From an uncultured Jannaschia sp. (GTDB taxonomy: Bacteria; Pseudomonadota; Alphaproteobacteria; Rhodobacterales; Rhodobacteraceae): a stretch of DNA of 64,000 bases. The stretch's first letter is position 1; every line of letters begins with the position of its first letter. The notes beneath the pieces are model-generated. The model worked only from the letters and a program-made list of their open reading frames with translations. It was not told the origin of the DNA and ran no database searches. The DNA lies in the NCBI GenBank assembly GCA_947494145.1, contig CANLTZ010000002.1:248001-312000 (forward strand), given 5' to 3'. Shown here piece after piece: positions 38,435-46,803 of this stretch. The position numbers and the translations under genes are program-made.

Positions 38435-39991
38435 ATGCTTCTTATGGGAAACAACGACGCCGACATCCTCGTCGGGTCGTCTGGTGATGACGTAATCCTC
38501 ACACAAGGTGGAAATGACGACATCGACGGCCGCGCCGGCGATGACAGTATCCGCGCCGGGAATGACGATGATCAGGTCAATGGCGGCGGTGGCGATGACA
38601 CGACTGTCGGCGGCAGCGGCAACGATTCACTGATCGGCAGCACGGGTGACGATGCGATCCGCGGCGGCACAGGCGATGACTTCCTGAAAGGCGCGGGCGG
38701 CGACGACGTCCTGCATGGCGGTGCGGGCAATGACCGGCTCGTCGGTGGCCTCGGTGACGACCGGCTTGTCGGCAATACCGGCGATGACACGATCTTTGGG
38801 GGCCAAGGCGCCGACAAGTTCGTCTTCAGCGGCAATCAGAATACCGGCCACGATATCATCGCCGATTTCGAAGTCGGCGTTGACCGTCTGGTCCTGACCA
38901 ACGGCGCGACGATCACGGACATCTCCGAATTCGGAAACGGCCACACGCTGCTGACCCTGTCCAATGGGGGAACCGTGGTGCTGCGCGGCGTGACACCGGA
39001 TGAGTTCAACGGCGAAGTCACCCAGCCCGATGAACCCGATCAACCCGATGACCCGGACGAACCCGAGACGCAGACCGGAAGCGAATCCGGCACCGTGCCC
39101 AGCACAGGCCAGGAACTCATCTTCGAAGTCGAAGCCGACACGACCACCGACGATGGCGAGGCCGCGGTGGAAGCCACGGTGGGCCTGCCCGGGGTCACCA
39201 CGCAACAGATCAACATCGCTTTCGTCTATGACGAATCCGGCTCCGTTTCCGGGACGCTCTTCGATCTTGAGGTGCAGGCGCTGCTCAGCCTGACGCAAAC
39301 ACTGATCGATCTTGGGTTTACCAATGACCAGATCGACATCGGCGCCATTCCGTTTTCGTCGGTTGGCTTCTTGGAAGGCGTGTTCGATCCCGAAGACCCG
39401 AACAATGACGGCGACGTCAATCCCGCCCTGGAAAGCGCGCTGGAAGCCCGCAACTTCTTCGGCGGAACCAACTTCGAGACCGCTCTGCAAGAGGCAGAGG
39501 CCTTCTTCGCCCAGGTCGACCCGACCAATGCCGAGACGAATATCGTCTACTTCCTCTCGGATGGGTTCGGCGGCGGGTCTTTCCTGGACGAAGTGGCGCG
39601 CTTGACCGACCCGGATGGTATCGCCGCACAGATCCTCGCTTTCGGCGTGCCGGGCGCCGACACGACCCAATTGGATCAGATCGACAATACGGGCGGCGCG
39701 GTTATCATCGCGGATGCCAGCGATCTGGATTCCAGCGTCATCGGCTCTCCCATCACGGGGACTTCGGTGGATGACTTCTTCATCCTGGTCAACGGCGTCG
39801 ATGCCGGGATCGACGAAGATGATCTGCTGTCGACGCCCTTCGGTTTCGTGCTTCCCGAACAGATCCTCACCGGCCTCGTTCCGAACGATGGGTCCGTCAA
39901 CGTGATCGAGGCCACGGTGTCCTTCGACGACCCCGACGACACCACGCTGACGGTGCAGCTTGAAATCGACGGTGCGCTGATCATCGCGTGA
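38435..39991 (+). CDS. RTX-repeat protein with a von Willebrand A-type domain
   Basis: 518 residues if it starts at ATG 38435, which has GGGGGT five bases upstream. Earlier starts at 38375 or 38354 (TTG) would add a hydrophobic stretch from AT-rich, non-coding-looking DNA. Residues about 5-110 are RTX repeats (GSSGDDVILTQGGNDDIDG onward), placed at the N-terminus, unlike the other three. A Pro/Asp/Glu linker follows. The VWA part (about 255-420) has the MIDAS residues DESGS, a Thr in GGTNFETAL and SDG in FLSDGFGG. It is a likely type I-secreted metal-dependent adhesion protein. Confidence 0.8.
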   Translation: MLLMGNNDADILVGSSGDDVILTQGGNDDIDGRAGDDSIRAGNDDDQVNGGGGDDTTVGGSGNDSLIGSTGDDAIRGGTGDDFLKGAGGDDVLHGGAGNDRLVGGLGDDRLVGNTGDDTIFGGQGADKFVFSGNQNTGHDIIADFEVGVDRLVLTNGATITDISEFGNGHTLLTLSNGGTVVLRGVTPDEFNGEVTQPDEPDQPDDPDEPETQTGSESGTVPSTGQELIFEVEADTTTDDGEAAVEATVGLPGVTTQQINIAFVYDESGSVSGTLFDLEVQALLSLTQTLIDLGFTNDQIDIGAIPFSSVGFLEGVFDPEDPNNDGDVNPALESALEARNFFGGTNFETALQEAEAFFAQVDPTNAETNIVYFLSDGFGGGSFLDEVARLTDPDGIAAQILAFGVPGADTTQLDQIDNTGGAVIIADASDLDSSVIGSPITGTSVDDFFILVNGVDAGIDEDDLLSTPFGFVLPEQILTGLVPNDGSVNVIEATVSFDDPDDTTLTVQLEIDGALIIA

Positions 39992-40008
39992 TCAGCCACC
40001 TGGCCACA

Positions 40009-40038
40009 AAGGGGCCGTGACATGCGCCGCGGCCCCTT
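40009..40038 (+). terminator. Probable terminator of the RTX/VWA gene
   Basis: A 9-bp stem AAGGGGCCG / CGGCCCCTT with a 12-base loop, followed by CTTC, 17 bases after the stop codon. Confidence 0.6.
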
Positions 40039-40104
40039 CTTCCTGGCAAAAATATCCCGGGGGGCTTCGGCCTGCCGAAGCGGGGGCAGAGCCCCCTCCC
40101 CAGA

Positions 40105-40122
40105 TGTTTCGCATGCGAAACG
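40105..40122. repeat. Palindrome 1 of a tandem pair (TGTTTCGC-AT-GCGAAAC)
   Basis: GTTTCGCATGCGAAAC is a perfect 16-bp palindrome (40106-40121) in a region where the flanking genes converge. A near-identical copy follows 52 bases later (40157-40174). Confidence 0.65.
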
Positions 40123-40136
40123 TCCGAAGCGGGCTT

Positions 40137-40151
40137 TTAACCTATTGTTAA
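40137..40151. promoter_or_regulatory. CtrA-like box TTAA-N7-TTAA between the two palindromes
   Basis: TTAACCTATTGTTAA matches the core CtrA spacing. It lacks the final C on the plus strand. It lies downstream of both flanking genes, so it does not obviously serve a promoter. Confidence 0.35.
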
Positions 40152-40156
40152 TAAAT

Positions 40157-40174
40157 TGTTTCGCGTGCGAAACA
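40157..40174. repeat. Palindrome 2 of a tandem pair (TGTTTCGC-GT-GCGAAACA)
   Basis: 8-bp perfect arms around a central GT. It differs from palindrome 1 in one central base and one outer base. The site is two bases longer in the middle than the universal chromosomal parS (TGTTTCACGTGAAACA). Confidence 0.65.
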
Positions 40175-40175
40175 T

Positions 40176-40292
40176 CTATAGCGGTTCTCGAAAAACCTGA
40201 GCCATCAGCTTTTCGTGAAACGGTGCAACGTCAATGCGATGTCGGGACGTTTTTCGAAAGTACTGATTCAGGTTTTTCGAAAACCGCTTTAG
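40176..40292. mobile_element. 117-bp element with 25-bp terminal inverted repeats (MITE-like)
   Basis: The left end (40176-40200, core GCGGTTCTCGAAAAACCTGA) and right end (40268-40292, core TCAGGTTTTTCGAAAACCGC) are inverted copies with two mismatches in 25. The 67 bases between carry no gene. The right end supplies the TAA stop of the helicase gene (40289-40291). Size and ends resemble a non-autonomous miniature element; no clear target duplication is visible. Confidence 0.5.
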
Positions 40293-42694
40293 TCCAGCTC
40301 CAACCCCGCCTCGGCCATCAATGCGGCGGCTTCCTCTGCGATCAAGCGATGCTCGGCCTTTCCCCTGATCGGCACGCGCCCCAGTTCCAGAAATAGCGGC
40401 GCCGCCAATGGTGTGACGCGGTCCAGGTTCATCTGGTCGATCCGGTCGCCGACCGTTTCCAGCAGCAATTCCACCCGGCCGAAATCGATATGGCCGCGCA
40501 TGGCCTCTTCCTCGGTAATTTTCAGCATCAGGTGCTCGGGGTCGTAGCGGTGCAGCGTGTCGTACAGAATATCCGACGAAAACGTCGCTTGCCGCCCGGA
40601 GGACCGTTTGCCCGGGAAATTCCGCTCAATCAGGCCCGAGATGATGGCGGCGGCGCGAAATGTCCGCTTCATCACCGCATTGCCCTTCAACCAATCGTCC
40701 AGCGCGCGGTGGATGCCATCGTGCTGCAGGAACGGCGCCACGTCTGGCACGGGCTTCAGCCCCCAGATCAGTGTGGCGTAGTCAGTGGCCACAAACCCCA
40801 AAGGCTCCAGCCCCGCATCCTCCATGCCCTTGGTCACGAGCAGTGCCAGCGTCTGGTGCGCGTTACGGCCGCAAAAGCCATAGATGCAGACATGTTCGCG
40901 CCCGTCGCGGGGGAAGGTTTCCACCAGCAGACGGCCGGGTTGGGGCATCCGGGAATACTTGGTCTGAAGCTCCAACCAGTCGCGGGTGTGGTCGGGGAAG
41001 GCGCTGAAATCGCCTTCGTGCAAGAGCCTTTGGATACGCTCGGCCAACTGGACAGAGGTCGCCCATTTGTAGCCGATATAGGTGGCGATCCGCGGCTCTC
41101 GGTCCGGGCGGGGGGAGACTTCGACGGTCATCTCGCGCATGTTTTCGTAGCGCACCACTTGGCCGCCCATCAGGAAGGTGTCGCCGTGGCTGAGCGTGGT
41201 GGCGAAGCCTTCTTCGATCTCACCTAAGGGCATGCCGCCACGCCCCTTGAAGCGCACCTTCAGCGTATCGGTGTCGATGATTGTGCCCAGGTTCATGCGG
41301 ATCTGACGGGCCGCCCGCGGGTCGCGCAGGCCCCAGACCCCCGGCGTGCGTTCCTTCAGCCGTTGATAGCGGTCATAGGCGCGCAGCGCGTAGCCGCCGG
41401 TGGCCACGAAATCGAGGCATTCATCAAAGGCCGCGCGACTGAGCGTGGAGTAGGGGCCGACGGTTTTGACTTCAGCAAATAGGTCGGCGGCGGCAAAATC
41501 GCCCGCGCAGGCGGCGATGGCGATGTGTTGGCACAGCACGTCGCGCGGCCCGTCTAGGCGCAGATCGCCGTCCAACTCGCCCGCGCGCACGGCCTCCAAC
41601 GCGGCAACGCATTCTACCACTTCGAACCGGTTTGCCGGGATCAGCCGCGCCTTCGACGGCGCGTTGTAGCGGTGATTGGCCCGTCCGATCCGCTGGACCA
41701 GTTGCTTGACCTTCTTGGGCGCGCCCACCTGGATGACCAGATCCACATCGCCCCAATCAATGCCCAGATCCAGACTGCCGGTGGCCACGATGGCGCGAAG
41801 CTCGCCCGCGACCATGGCCTGTTCCACGCGCAGGCGGGCTTCCTTGGACAGCGCGCCGTGATGGATGCCGATGGGCAGGTCGTCTTCGTTGGCCAGCCAA
41901 AGGTTGTGAAAGAAGATCTCCGCCTGGGCGCGCGTGTTGTGAAAGATGAGCGTCGTCTTGTGGCGCTTCACCGCGTCCAACACGTCCGGGATGGCATAGC
42001 GCCCGCCCGCGCCCGCCCAGGGAGGGTCTTCGCGGGTGGGCATGATGGCGATGTCGGGGGGCGGGCCGGGATCGGCGTGCAGGATGGGGCAGGGGTCCGG
42101 GTGGCGGGCCAGGTAATGGGCGATGACCTGCGGGTCGTCGACAGTGGCCGACAGGCCCACGCGGCGCAGGGCCGGCGCGAAGGTTTGCAGGCGGGACAGG
42201 GCCAGCAGCAGTTGGTCGCCCCGTTTGCTGTCGGCCAGGGCATGGATTTCGTCCAGAATGACGCGCTTGAGCCCTGCAAAGGTGCGCGCCGCATCGGTGT
42301 AGGACACCATCAGCGCAAGCGATTCCGGCGTGGTCAGCAGAATGTGGGGCGGGTCGGCACGCTGACGCTTGCGCTGCGTCTGGCTGGTATCGCCGGTGCG
42401 GTCTTCGACGCGAATGGGCAGGCCCGCTTCTTCGATGGGGGTGCGCAGGTTGCGGCGGATGTCGTTGGCCAGCGCCTTGAGTGGGCTGACGTAAAGCGTG
42501 TGCAGCCCCTGATGCCTGCCATCCGCAAGCTCGGCCAGGGTGGGCAGGAAGCCCGCCAGGGTCTTGCCGCCGCCCGTGGGCGCAATCAGCAGCAGCGAAG
42601 GTTCATCCTTGCGCGCCATCATGTCGCGCTGGTGGGGATGCAGCGACCAATCGCGGCGCGTGAAAAAATCGAGAAGGGGGGCAGGCAGGTCCAT
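40289..42694 (-). CDS. Ligase-associated DNA damage response DEXH-box helicase (Lhr-like)
   Basis: 801 residues from ATG 42694. Superfamily 2 motifs are complete: APTGGGKTLAGF (38-49), TTPESLALM, VILDEIHALADSKRG (DEXH box), LSATVDD, and in the second RecA lobe GSLDLGIDWGDVDLVIQVG and QRIGRANHRY. The Lhr C-terminal domain follows. Such helicases are usually encoded with pdeM, an ATP-dependent ligase and an MBL-fold exonuclease. Only pdeM is nearby. The stop codon lies within the end of the 117-bp repeat element. Confidence 0.93.
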   Translation of the reverse strand: MDLPAPLLDFFTRRDWSLHPHQRDMMARKDEPSLLLIAPTGGGKTLAGFLPTLAELADGRHQGLHTLYVSPLKALANDIRRNLRTPIEEAGLPIRVEDRTGDTSQTQRKRQRADPPHILLTTPESLALMVSYTDAARTFAGLKRVILDEIHALADSKRGDQLLLALSRLQTFAPALRRVGLSATVDDPQVIAHYLARHPDPCPILHADPGPPPDIAIMPTREDPPWAGAGGRYAIPDVLDAVKRHKTTLIFHNTRAQAEIFFHNLWLANEDDLPIGIHHGALSKEARLRVEQAMVAGELRAIVATGSLDLGIDWGDVDLVIQVGAPKKVKQLVQRIGRANHRYNAPSKARLIPANRFEVVECVAALEAVRAGELDGDLRLDGPRDVLCQHIAIAACAGDFAAADLFAEVKTVGPYSTLSRAAFDECLDFVATGGYALRAYDRYQRLKERTPGVWGLRDPRAARQIRMNLGTIIDTDTLKVRFKGRGGMPLGEIEEGFATTLSHGDTFLMGGQVVRYENMREMTVEVSPRPDREPRIATYIGYKWATSVQLAERIQRLLHEGDFSAFPDHTRDWLELQTKYSRMPQPGRLLVETFPRDGREHVCIYGFCGRNAHQTLALLVTKGMEDAGLEPLGFVATDYATLIWGLKPVPDVAPFLQHDGIHRALDDWLKGNAVMKRTFRAAAIISGLIERNFPGKRSSGRQATFSSDILYDTLHRYDPEHLMLKITEEEAMRGHIDFGRVELLLETVGDRIDQMNLDRVTPLAAPLFLELGRVPIRGKAEHRLIAEEAAALMAEAGLELD

Positions 42695-42726
42695 GGGCGG
42701 ACGGTAGCTTGCCCCGCGCAAAGTAA

Positions 42727-42756
42727 AAGGGCGGGCCCGGAATGGCCCGCCCTTTC
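42727..42756 (-). terminator. Terminator of the long Flp-like pilin gene
   Basis: A 12-bp perfect stem AAAGGGCGGGCC / GGCCCGCCCTTT with a 6-base loop, followed by T-rich sequence on the minus strand. Confidence 0.75.
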
Positions 42757-42821
42757 GGTATGTGCGATGCGGGGATTTCCGCGTTTTTCGTCGGCCTTAA
42801 GCAAGACCCGGCAAAGGTGCG

Positions 42822-43325
42822 TCAGTTGAGCGTGATACCACGCTGCTGCGCCTCATCGGCATAGACTGCGGCCTGATCGGAGGCGAGGACCGATGCCTCG
42901 TAATCGGCAGCTTCGAAGCTTTGTGTGGCACCATCGCCATCCAAATAGGTGTAGGTCCCGTTTTCGAGCGTTGCACCGCCGTCGATGGCCGCTTGCCAGA
43001 CGCCCTGGTCGGGGCTGATACCTGCTTGAGCTGTCGTGAATGCTGTCTGCAGCTCGGTATTGGACGCGCCCCGCGCCTCAGCTTGCAGGTTCGCCAAGTC
43101 TTGGCCGGTCAGCTGCGTCGTTTCCCCCAGCTGGGAGAAAGACACGCGGATAATTCCATCGGCTTCGAGTTGGTCATCAATGTCATTGGAAAGGTCTTGG
43201 ATGCCGCCCGATACCACTGTCGCCACGGCCAGACCCAGACCGACAATCGCGGCGGTCAGGACAACCCAGTCGACGGTGACGGCACCGGACTCGTCATGAA
43301 GAAAGGTCTTGGGCGAAGGCGTCAT
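42822..43325 (-). CDS. Flp-type pilin with a long C-terminal extension
   Basis: 167 residues. The N-terminus DESGAVTVDWVVLTAAIVGL is nearly identical to that of the 69-residue Flp pilin at 55722, with a prepilin cleavage site after Gly14 and a hydrophobic helix. Unlike Flp it goes on for about 115 more residues of soluble, Asp/Ala/Gln-rich sequence (LGETTQLTGQDLANLQAEA onward). It may be a minor or tip pilin of the Tad pilus. It is last in the locus and has its own terminator. Position +5 after cleavage is Asp, followed by Trp, where classical Flp has Glu-Tyr. Confidence 0.7.
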   Translation of the reverse strand: MTPSPKTFLHDESGAVTVDWVVLTAAIVGLGLAVATVVSGGIQDLSNDIDDQLEADGIIRVSFSQLGETTQLTGQDLANLQAEARGASNTELQTAFTTAQAGISPDQGVWQAAIDGGATLENGTYTYLDGDGATQSFEAADYEASVLASDQAAVYADEAQQRGITLN

Positions 43326-43443
43326 TGTTTCACTCTTACCTTGGGGTTCAATAAAATTGGGTAAGCGGAATCATGCCGGTCGATGGTGGCAGCTCTGTGG
43401 CGTCAGGCGGACAAATGTCGGAAAATTTTAGGAGGTCGGTTAT

Positions 43444-43911
43444 TCACCCGTCCAGGTTTTCAAGTTGCGCAACATAAAGGTCCGAGATGCGGCGCGCCGC
43501 TTCCAGTTCCAACGCGGCAATGCGGTAGGCGTCGGACCCGGGTGCGGCCGCATCAAGGGTGCGGCGGCTTTCCGTCATCAGCCGGGCCTGGGCGTCGATG
43601 GCGAGACGAAGTTCATCCGGTTCCATCTGGGCCGCGGATGCGATGATCATGGGATGCAGTTGGCTGGCGTCGCAACCTGTTGTTGCGCAAGCCTTTTCCA
43701 GTGCGGGGCGCACAGCTTCCGCGGTGAGTGCCACAAACTGGATATCCCGGACACTTCCGGCGGTGATGGGCGGGTAGATGTCGCTGGCGGCGTCGGCGCG
43801 CATGTCATCGGTCAGAAAGACGGCGCCCGCGATCACGGCGCCCAGAAGTGCCGTTGGGATGACGATACCACTCGCCCGAAGGACGTGCCAAAAATCTGGC
43901 TTGTCAGCCAT
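43444..43911 (-). CDS. Single-pass membrane protein of unknown function in the Tad locus
   Basis: 155 residues from ATG 43911, with AGGAG at a good distance. One hydrophobic segment near residues 17-37 (GIVIPTALLGAVIAGAVFL) is followed by an Ala/Glu-rich part predicted outside the cytoplasm, with two Cys (ACATTGC). No family recognised. Its place between the AAA ATPase and the long pilin suggests a link to the pilus. Confidence 0.6.
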   Translation of the reverse strand: MADKPDFWHVLRASGIVIPTALLGAVIAGAVFLTDDMRADAASDIYPPITAGSVRDIQFVALTAEAVRPALEKACATTGCDASQLHPMIIASAAQMEPDELRLAIDAQARLMTESRRTLDAAAPGSDAYRIAALELEAARRISDLYVAQLENLDG

Positions 43912-44017
43912 TGCCTGTCTCCTGCCGTGCCTGCACATTTCGCGCTTAGGTCATTCGCTGCGAGGTAGAATGGGCTGAAAATCGGGCGAAAATCGGGCAG
44001 GGGGTGGCGCGAAGGCC

Positions 44018-45337
44018 TCAGTGCACGATCTCTGACTCTTCCACAAACAGGTTGGCCCAGGCACGGTCCACAAGTTCGGGCGTCATGCGGTAGGGCATGC
44101 CTTCGAAGTCGCAGGCGGCGATCATCTGGTCGATGAGGAAGTTGCCGTGGAAGTTGGCATAGACGTTGTCGATTTCCGGGTACTTGTTCTTGAGAAGATG
44201 GATCAAAGCGCCTTCATCCAGCTCGAAATTCTTCTTCTTCGCGACCATGGCGAAGATCTTGAGGAATTCCTGCTGTGTTGGCCCCGCGATGAGGACTTTG
44301 AAGAAGATCCGGCGCAAGGCGGCGACGTCGAAGATTTTGTTCGGGTGGAAGTTGGTCGAGAATACCACGAGCGTGTCGAAGGGCACTTCGAACTTTTCGC
44401 CCGATTGCAGGGCCAGGATGTCGTAGCCCACTTCCATGGGAACGATCCAACGGTTGACGATTTTCTGGGGCGGCTCGGCCTGACGACCAAGGTCGTCCAC
44501 GATGAAGACGCCGCCGGAGGACTTGAGCTGAAGGCTGGCCTGATAGGTCCGCGCGACGGCGTTGTATTTCAGGTCCAGCATGTCGAGCGACAATTCACCG
44601 CCGGTCATCACCGTGGGCCGCTTGCACAAGATATAGCGGGCATCGACGCGCAGATTGACTTTGCGCAGCTCGGTCACCTCGCATTTGATTTCGACCGGGG
44701 TATGCACGATCGGGTCATAGAGCGTGATAACTTGCCCCGCATATTCAATGGCATGGGGGATATAGACATTATCGCCAAGCGCGGCGCGGATACCTTCGGC
44801 AATCGATGACTTACCATTTCCGGGCGGACCATACATCAAGACCGAGCGGCCGGAGCCCACGGCGGGACCAAGCTGGTCAAGCAGCCCGTCGGGTAGGATC
44901 AGGTGCCCCATGGAATCGATCAGGCGCTGGCGCGTGATTTGGACGTTTTTGACCGATTGCGCCTTCACCTGCTCTTTATACTTTTCGAGAGGGACGGGCA
45001 TCGGGCCGTAATATTCCGACTGCGCCAAGGCGTCGGCGGCACGGGCCTTGCCCGCATCGGTCAGCTGGAAACCCATTTCACCGGAAGACCCCGCATGCAT
45101 CGTGCCGGTGGCCTGCATCAGACCGGCATCGCGGGCTTGGTCGATAAGCTGCTGCGTCAGGCCCGTGGTCAGGCAAATCGCTTCAGAGATTTCGCGCGTG
45201 GTTTCGACGGACTTGCGAAACACTGTCTTGAGAAGGATGTCGCGCAGCATGACATTCGTCAGCCCCGTTTCAACCAGCGTGCGGGGCTGGATGGGGGAAG
45301 GGACGCCCAATTCGCGGGGATCAAGCTGCTTGTTCAT
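44018..45337 (-). CDS. AAA family ATPase in the Tad locus
   Basis: 439 residues from ATG 45337. The N-terminal 140 residues are helical and winged-helix-like (ISEAICLTTGLTQQLIDQARDAG). The AAA core has Walker A GPPGNGKSS (170-178), Walker B GVFIVDDLG (276-284) and sensor-1 FSTN (326-329). The protein resembles predicted MoxR/chaperone-type ATPases. It is distinct from the secretion ATPase TadA, and a regulatory or remodelling role in piliation is inferred only from position between the prepilin peptidase and pilin genes. Confidence 0.75.
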   Translation of the reverse strand: MNKQLDPRELGVPSPIQPRTLVETGLTNVMLRDILLKTVFRKSVETTREISEAICLTTGLTQQLIDQARDAGLMQATGTMHAGSSGEMGFQLTDAGKARAADALAQSEYYGPMPVPLEKYKEQVKAQSVKNVQITRQRLIDSMGHLILPDGLLDQLGPAVGSGRSVLMYGPPGNGKSSIAEGIRAALGDNVYIPHAIEYAGQVITLYDPIVHTPVEIKCEVTELRKVNLRVDARYILCKRPTVMTGGELSLDMLDLKYNAVARTYQASLQLKSSGGVFIVDDLGRQAEPPQKIVNRWIVPMEVGYDILALQSGEKFEVPFDTLVVFSTNFHPNKIFDVAALRRIFFKVLIAGPTQQEFLKIFAMVAKKKNFELDEGALIHLLKNKYPEIDNVYANFHGNFLIDQMIAACDFEGMPYRMTPELVDRAWANLFVEESEIVH

Positions 45338-45402
45338 GTCGCGGACCTTGCTCTGCCATGCTTCGCACCGTCTTTGCCCTAAGAAATCGGCAAGATTAGG
45401 GC

Positions 45403-45915
45403 TTAGCTGTGAACAATAGCCAGTAGGAAATACGACGACATTGTGGGCGCGAGAGCCAAGCCAAACGGGACATAGCCCCTCCGGTCGTCTGCGAACCAGA
45501 TCCAATCCGGTTTCGCAGTCCGCAGCGCCGTGCTGCGCCGTGCGATCATCATCCCGACCAACAGGATGACCGACCAAATGACATAGAGAACGGCCACTGC
45601 CGACAGGTCTGCCAGCACGACCATGGGCGCCGAAGCGGCGATGTACTTGGCATCGCCCGCCCCCATGCCGACCGTCGCAAACATCACGAAACAAATGCCC
45701 AGCACGACGACGAAGTGCAGGTAACGCCAGAGATATTCCTCGACGGGCATGAGAAAGAACCCGGCGACCACGAAGATCGCCACCGTTGCAAGCACCGCCT
45801 CGTTGCGGATCTTCATCTCAGTCAGGTCGGTGTAGATCACCCAAAGACTGACCGGGAGGGTCAGCAGGCCAAAGACGATGGCCTGCATCTGGGTGATAGC
45901 AAAATCGCTGAGCAT
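45403..45915 (-). CDS. tadV: Prepilin peptidase, TadV/CpaA type
   Basis: 170 residues from ATG 45915, with several membrane segments. It is a GxGD-type aspartic protease: the first catalytic Asp is D30 in YTDLTEMKIRN and the second D88 in GMGAGDAKY. It cleaves prepilins such as Flp in the inner membrane. The short form, without the N-methylation domain of type IV prepilin peptidases, is usual in Tad systems. Confidence 0.9.
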   Translation of the reverse strand: MLSDFAITQMQAIVFGLLTLPVSLWVIYTDLTEMKIRNEAVLATVAIFVVAGFFLMPVEEYLWRYLHFVVVLGICFVMFATVGMGAGDAKYIAASAPMVVLADLSAVAVLYVIWSVILLVGMMIARRSTALRTAKPDWIWFADDRRGYVPFGLALAPTMSSYFLLAIVHS

Positions 45916-45931
45916 CAACGTTCTCCGGGCG

Positions 45932-46768
45932 TCAGGCGTCCAACGATTCAAGCGCGCGCGCGGCGGGCTCGAAGTAGCGGGGATGCGTGTCGATGGCGTC
46001 TTCCAGAAGGGATCGGCCGATGTCGATGTCACCCTGCTTGACCGCTGCCAGACCTGCCGTGTGCAGAAGCTGGGCGCGTTCTTCCTGCGTCATGGGCACC
46101 ATGGGCAGGGTGTAGACGCGGCGCGCGGCGCGGGCCAGAACGAGGTTATTCTTGGCGGTGTAGAGTTCGTCATCATAGGTGATCGCCTCGATGAAGAGAC
46201 GTTCTGCCGCGTCGGTATCGCCGCGCGTCAGCTTGGAGAAACCCCAGTTGTTGAGAACACTTGCGGGCCTAGTGGTGAGATCCACGGCGGTTTCATAGAA
46301 GGTGTCGGCGCGCGACCATTGCTGTTTGCTGTCGGCCACCATGGCTTCCAGCCGATAGCGGCGGAAGGTTTCATGGGTCGGTGGGATGCTGTCGAGCACC
46401 ACCTTGGCGGCATCCCAATCCGACGTCCGGATCAAAACATCGGCCAGGGCCACGCGATCTTCGTTGTTGCTGTCGGGCATATCGACGACTTTTTGCCAGG
46501 CAAGCTTGGCTTCGGTCTGACGGCCGCCACGAACCAACGTGCTGGCAAGTCCGCGATGATGTTCGATGTTATCGGGCTCATCCGCAATCTGACGCTGGAA
46601 ATAAGCGGTGGCTTCCCTAGGTTCAGCCACGCTCAGCATGATTTCGCGGATTGTCCCGGCCTGTGCCTCGGTCGCGCCGTTCACGGCACGGGTCACATCG
46701 GGTTCGCCGCAGGCCGAAAGGGCCACGACGCCCCCCAGAAGGAGGGTCTTGACGACAAGATGGCGCAT
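45932..46768 (-). CDS. tadD: TPR lipoprotein, TadD-like
   Basis: 278 residues. It has a lipoprotein signal with lipobox ALSAC (Cys20). Tetratricopeptide-like helical repeats cover about residues 45-270 (EHHRGLASTLVRGGRQTEAKL is shown only as LASTLVRGGRQTEAK). TadD is a periplasmic pilotin-like protein needed for secretin assembly. The gene is 16 bases upstream of tadV. Confidence 0.82.
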   Translation of the reverse strand: MRHLVVKTLLLGGVVALSACGEPDVTRAVNGATEAQAGTIREIMLSVAEPREATAYFQRQIADEPDNIEHHRGLASTLVRGGRQTEAKLAWQKVVDMPDSNNEDRVALADVLIRTSDWDAAKVVLDSIPPTHETFRRYRLEAMVADSKQQWSRADTFYETAVDLTTRPASVLNNWGFSKLTRGDTDAAERLFIEAITYDDELYTAKNNLVLARAARRVYTLPMVPMTQEERAQLLHTAGLAAVKQGDIDIGRSLLEDAIDTHPRYFEPAARALESLDA

Positions 46769-46803
46769 TGTGCGTCCTTTTTACTGCTCGGGCCTTCGTT
46801 TTT

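Noticed and set aside
40105-40174. Canonical chromosomal parS sites
   Set aside because: The palindromes have two extra central bases compared with TGTTTCACGTGAAACA, so they are only parS-like.
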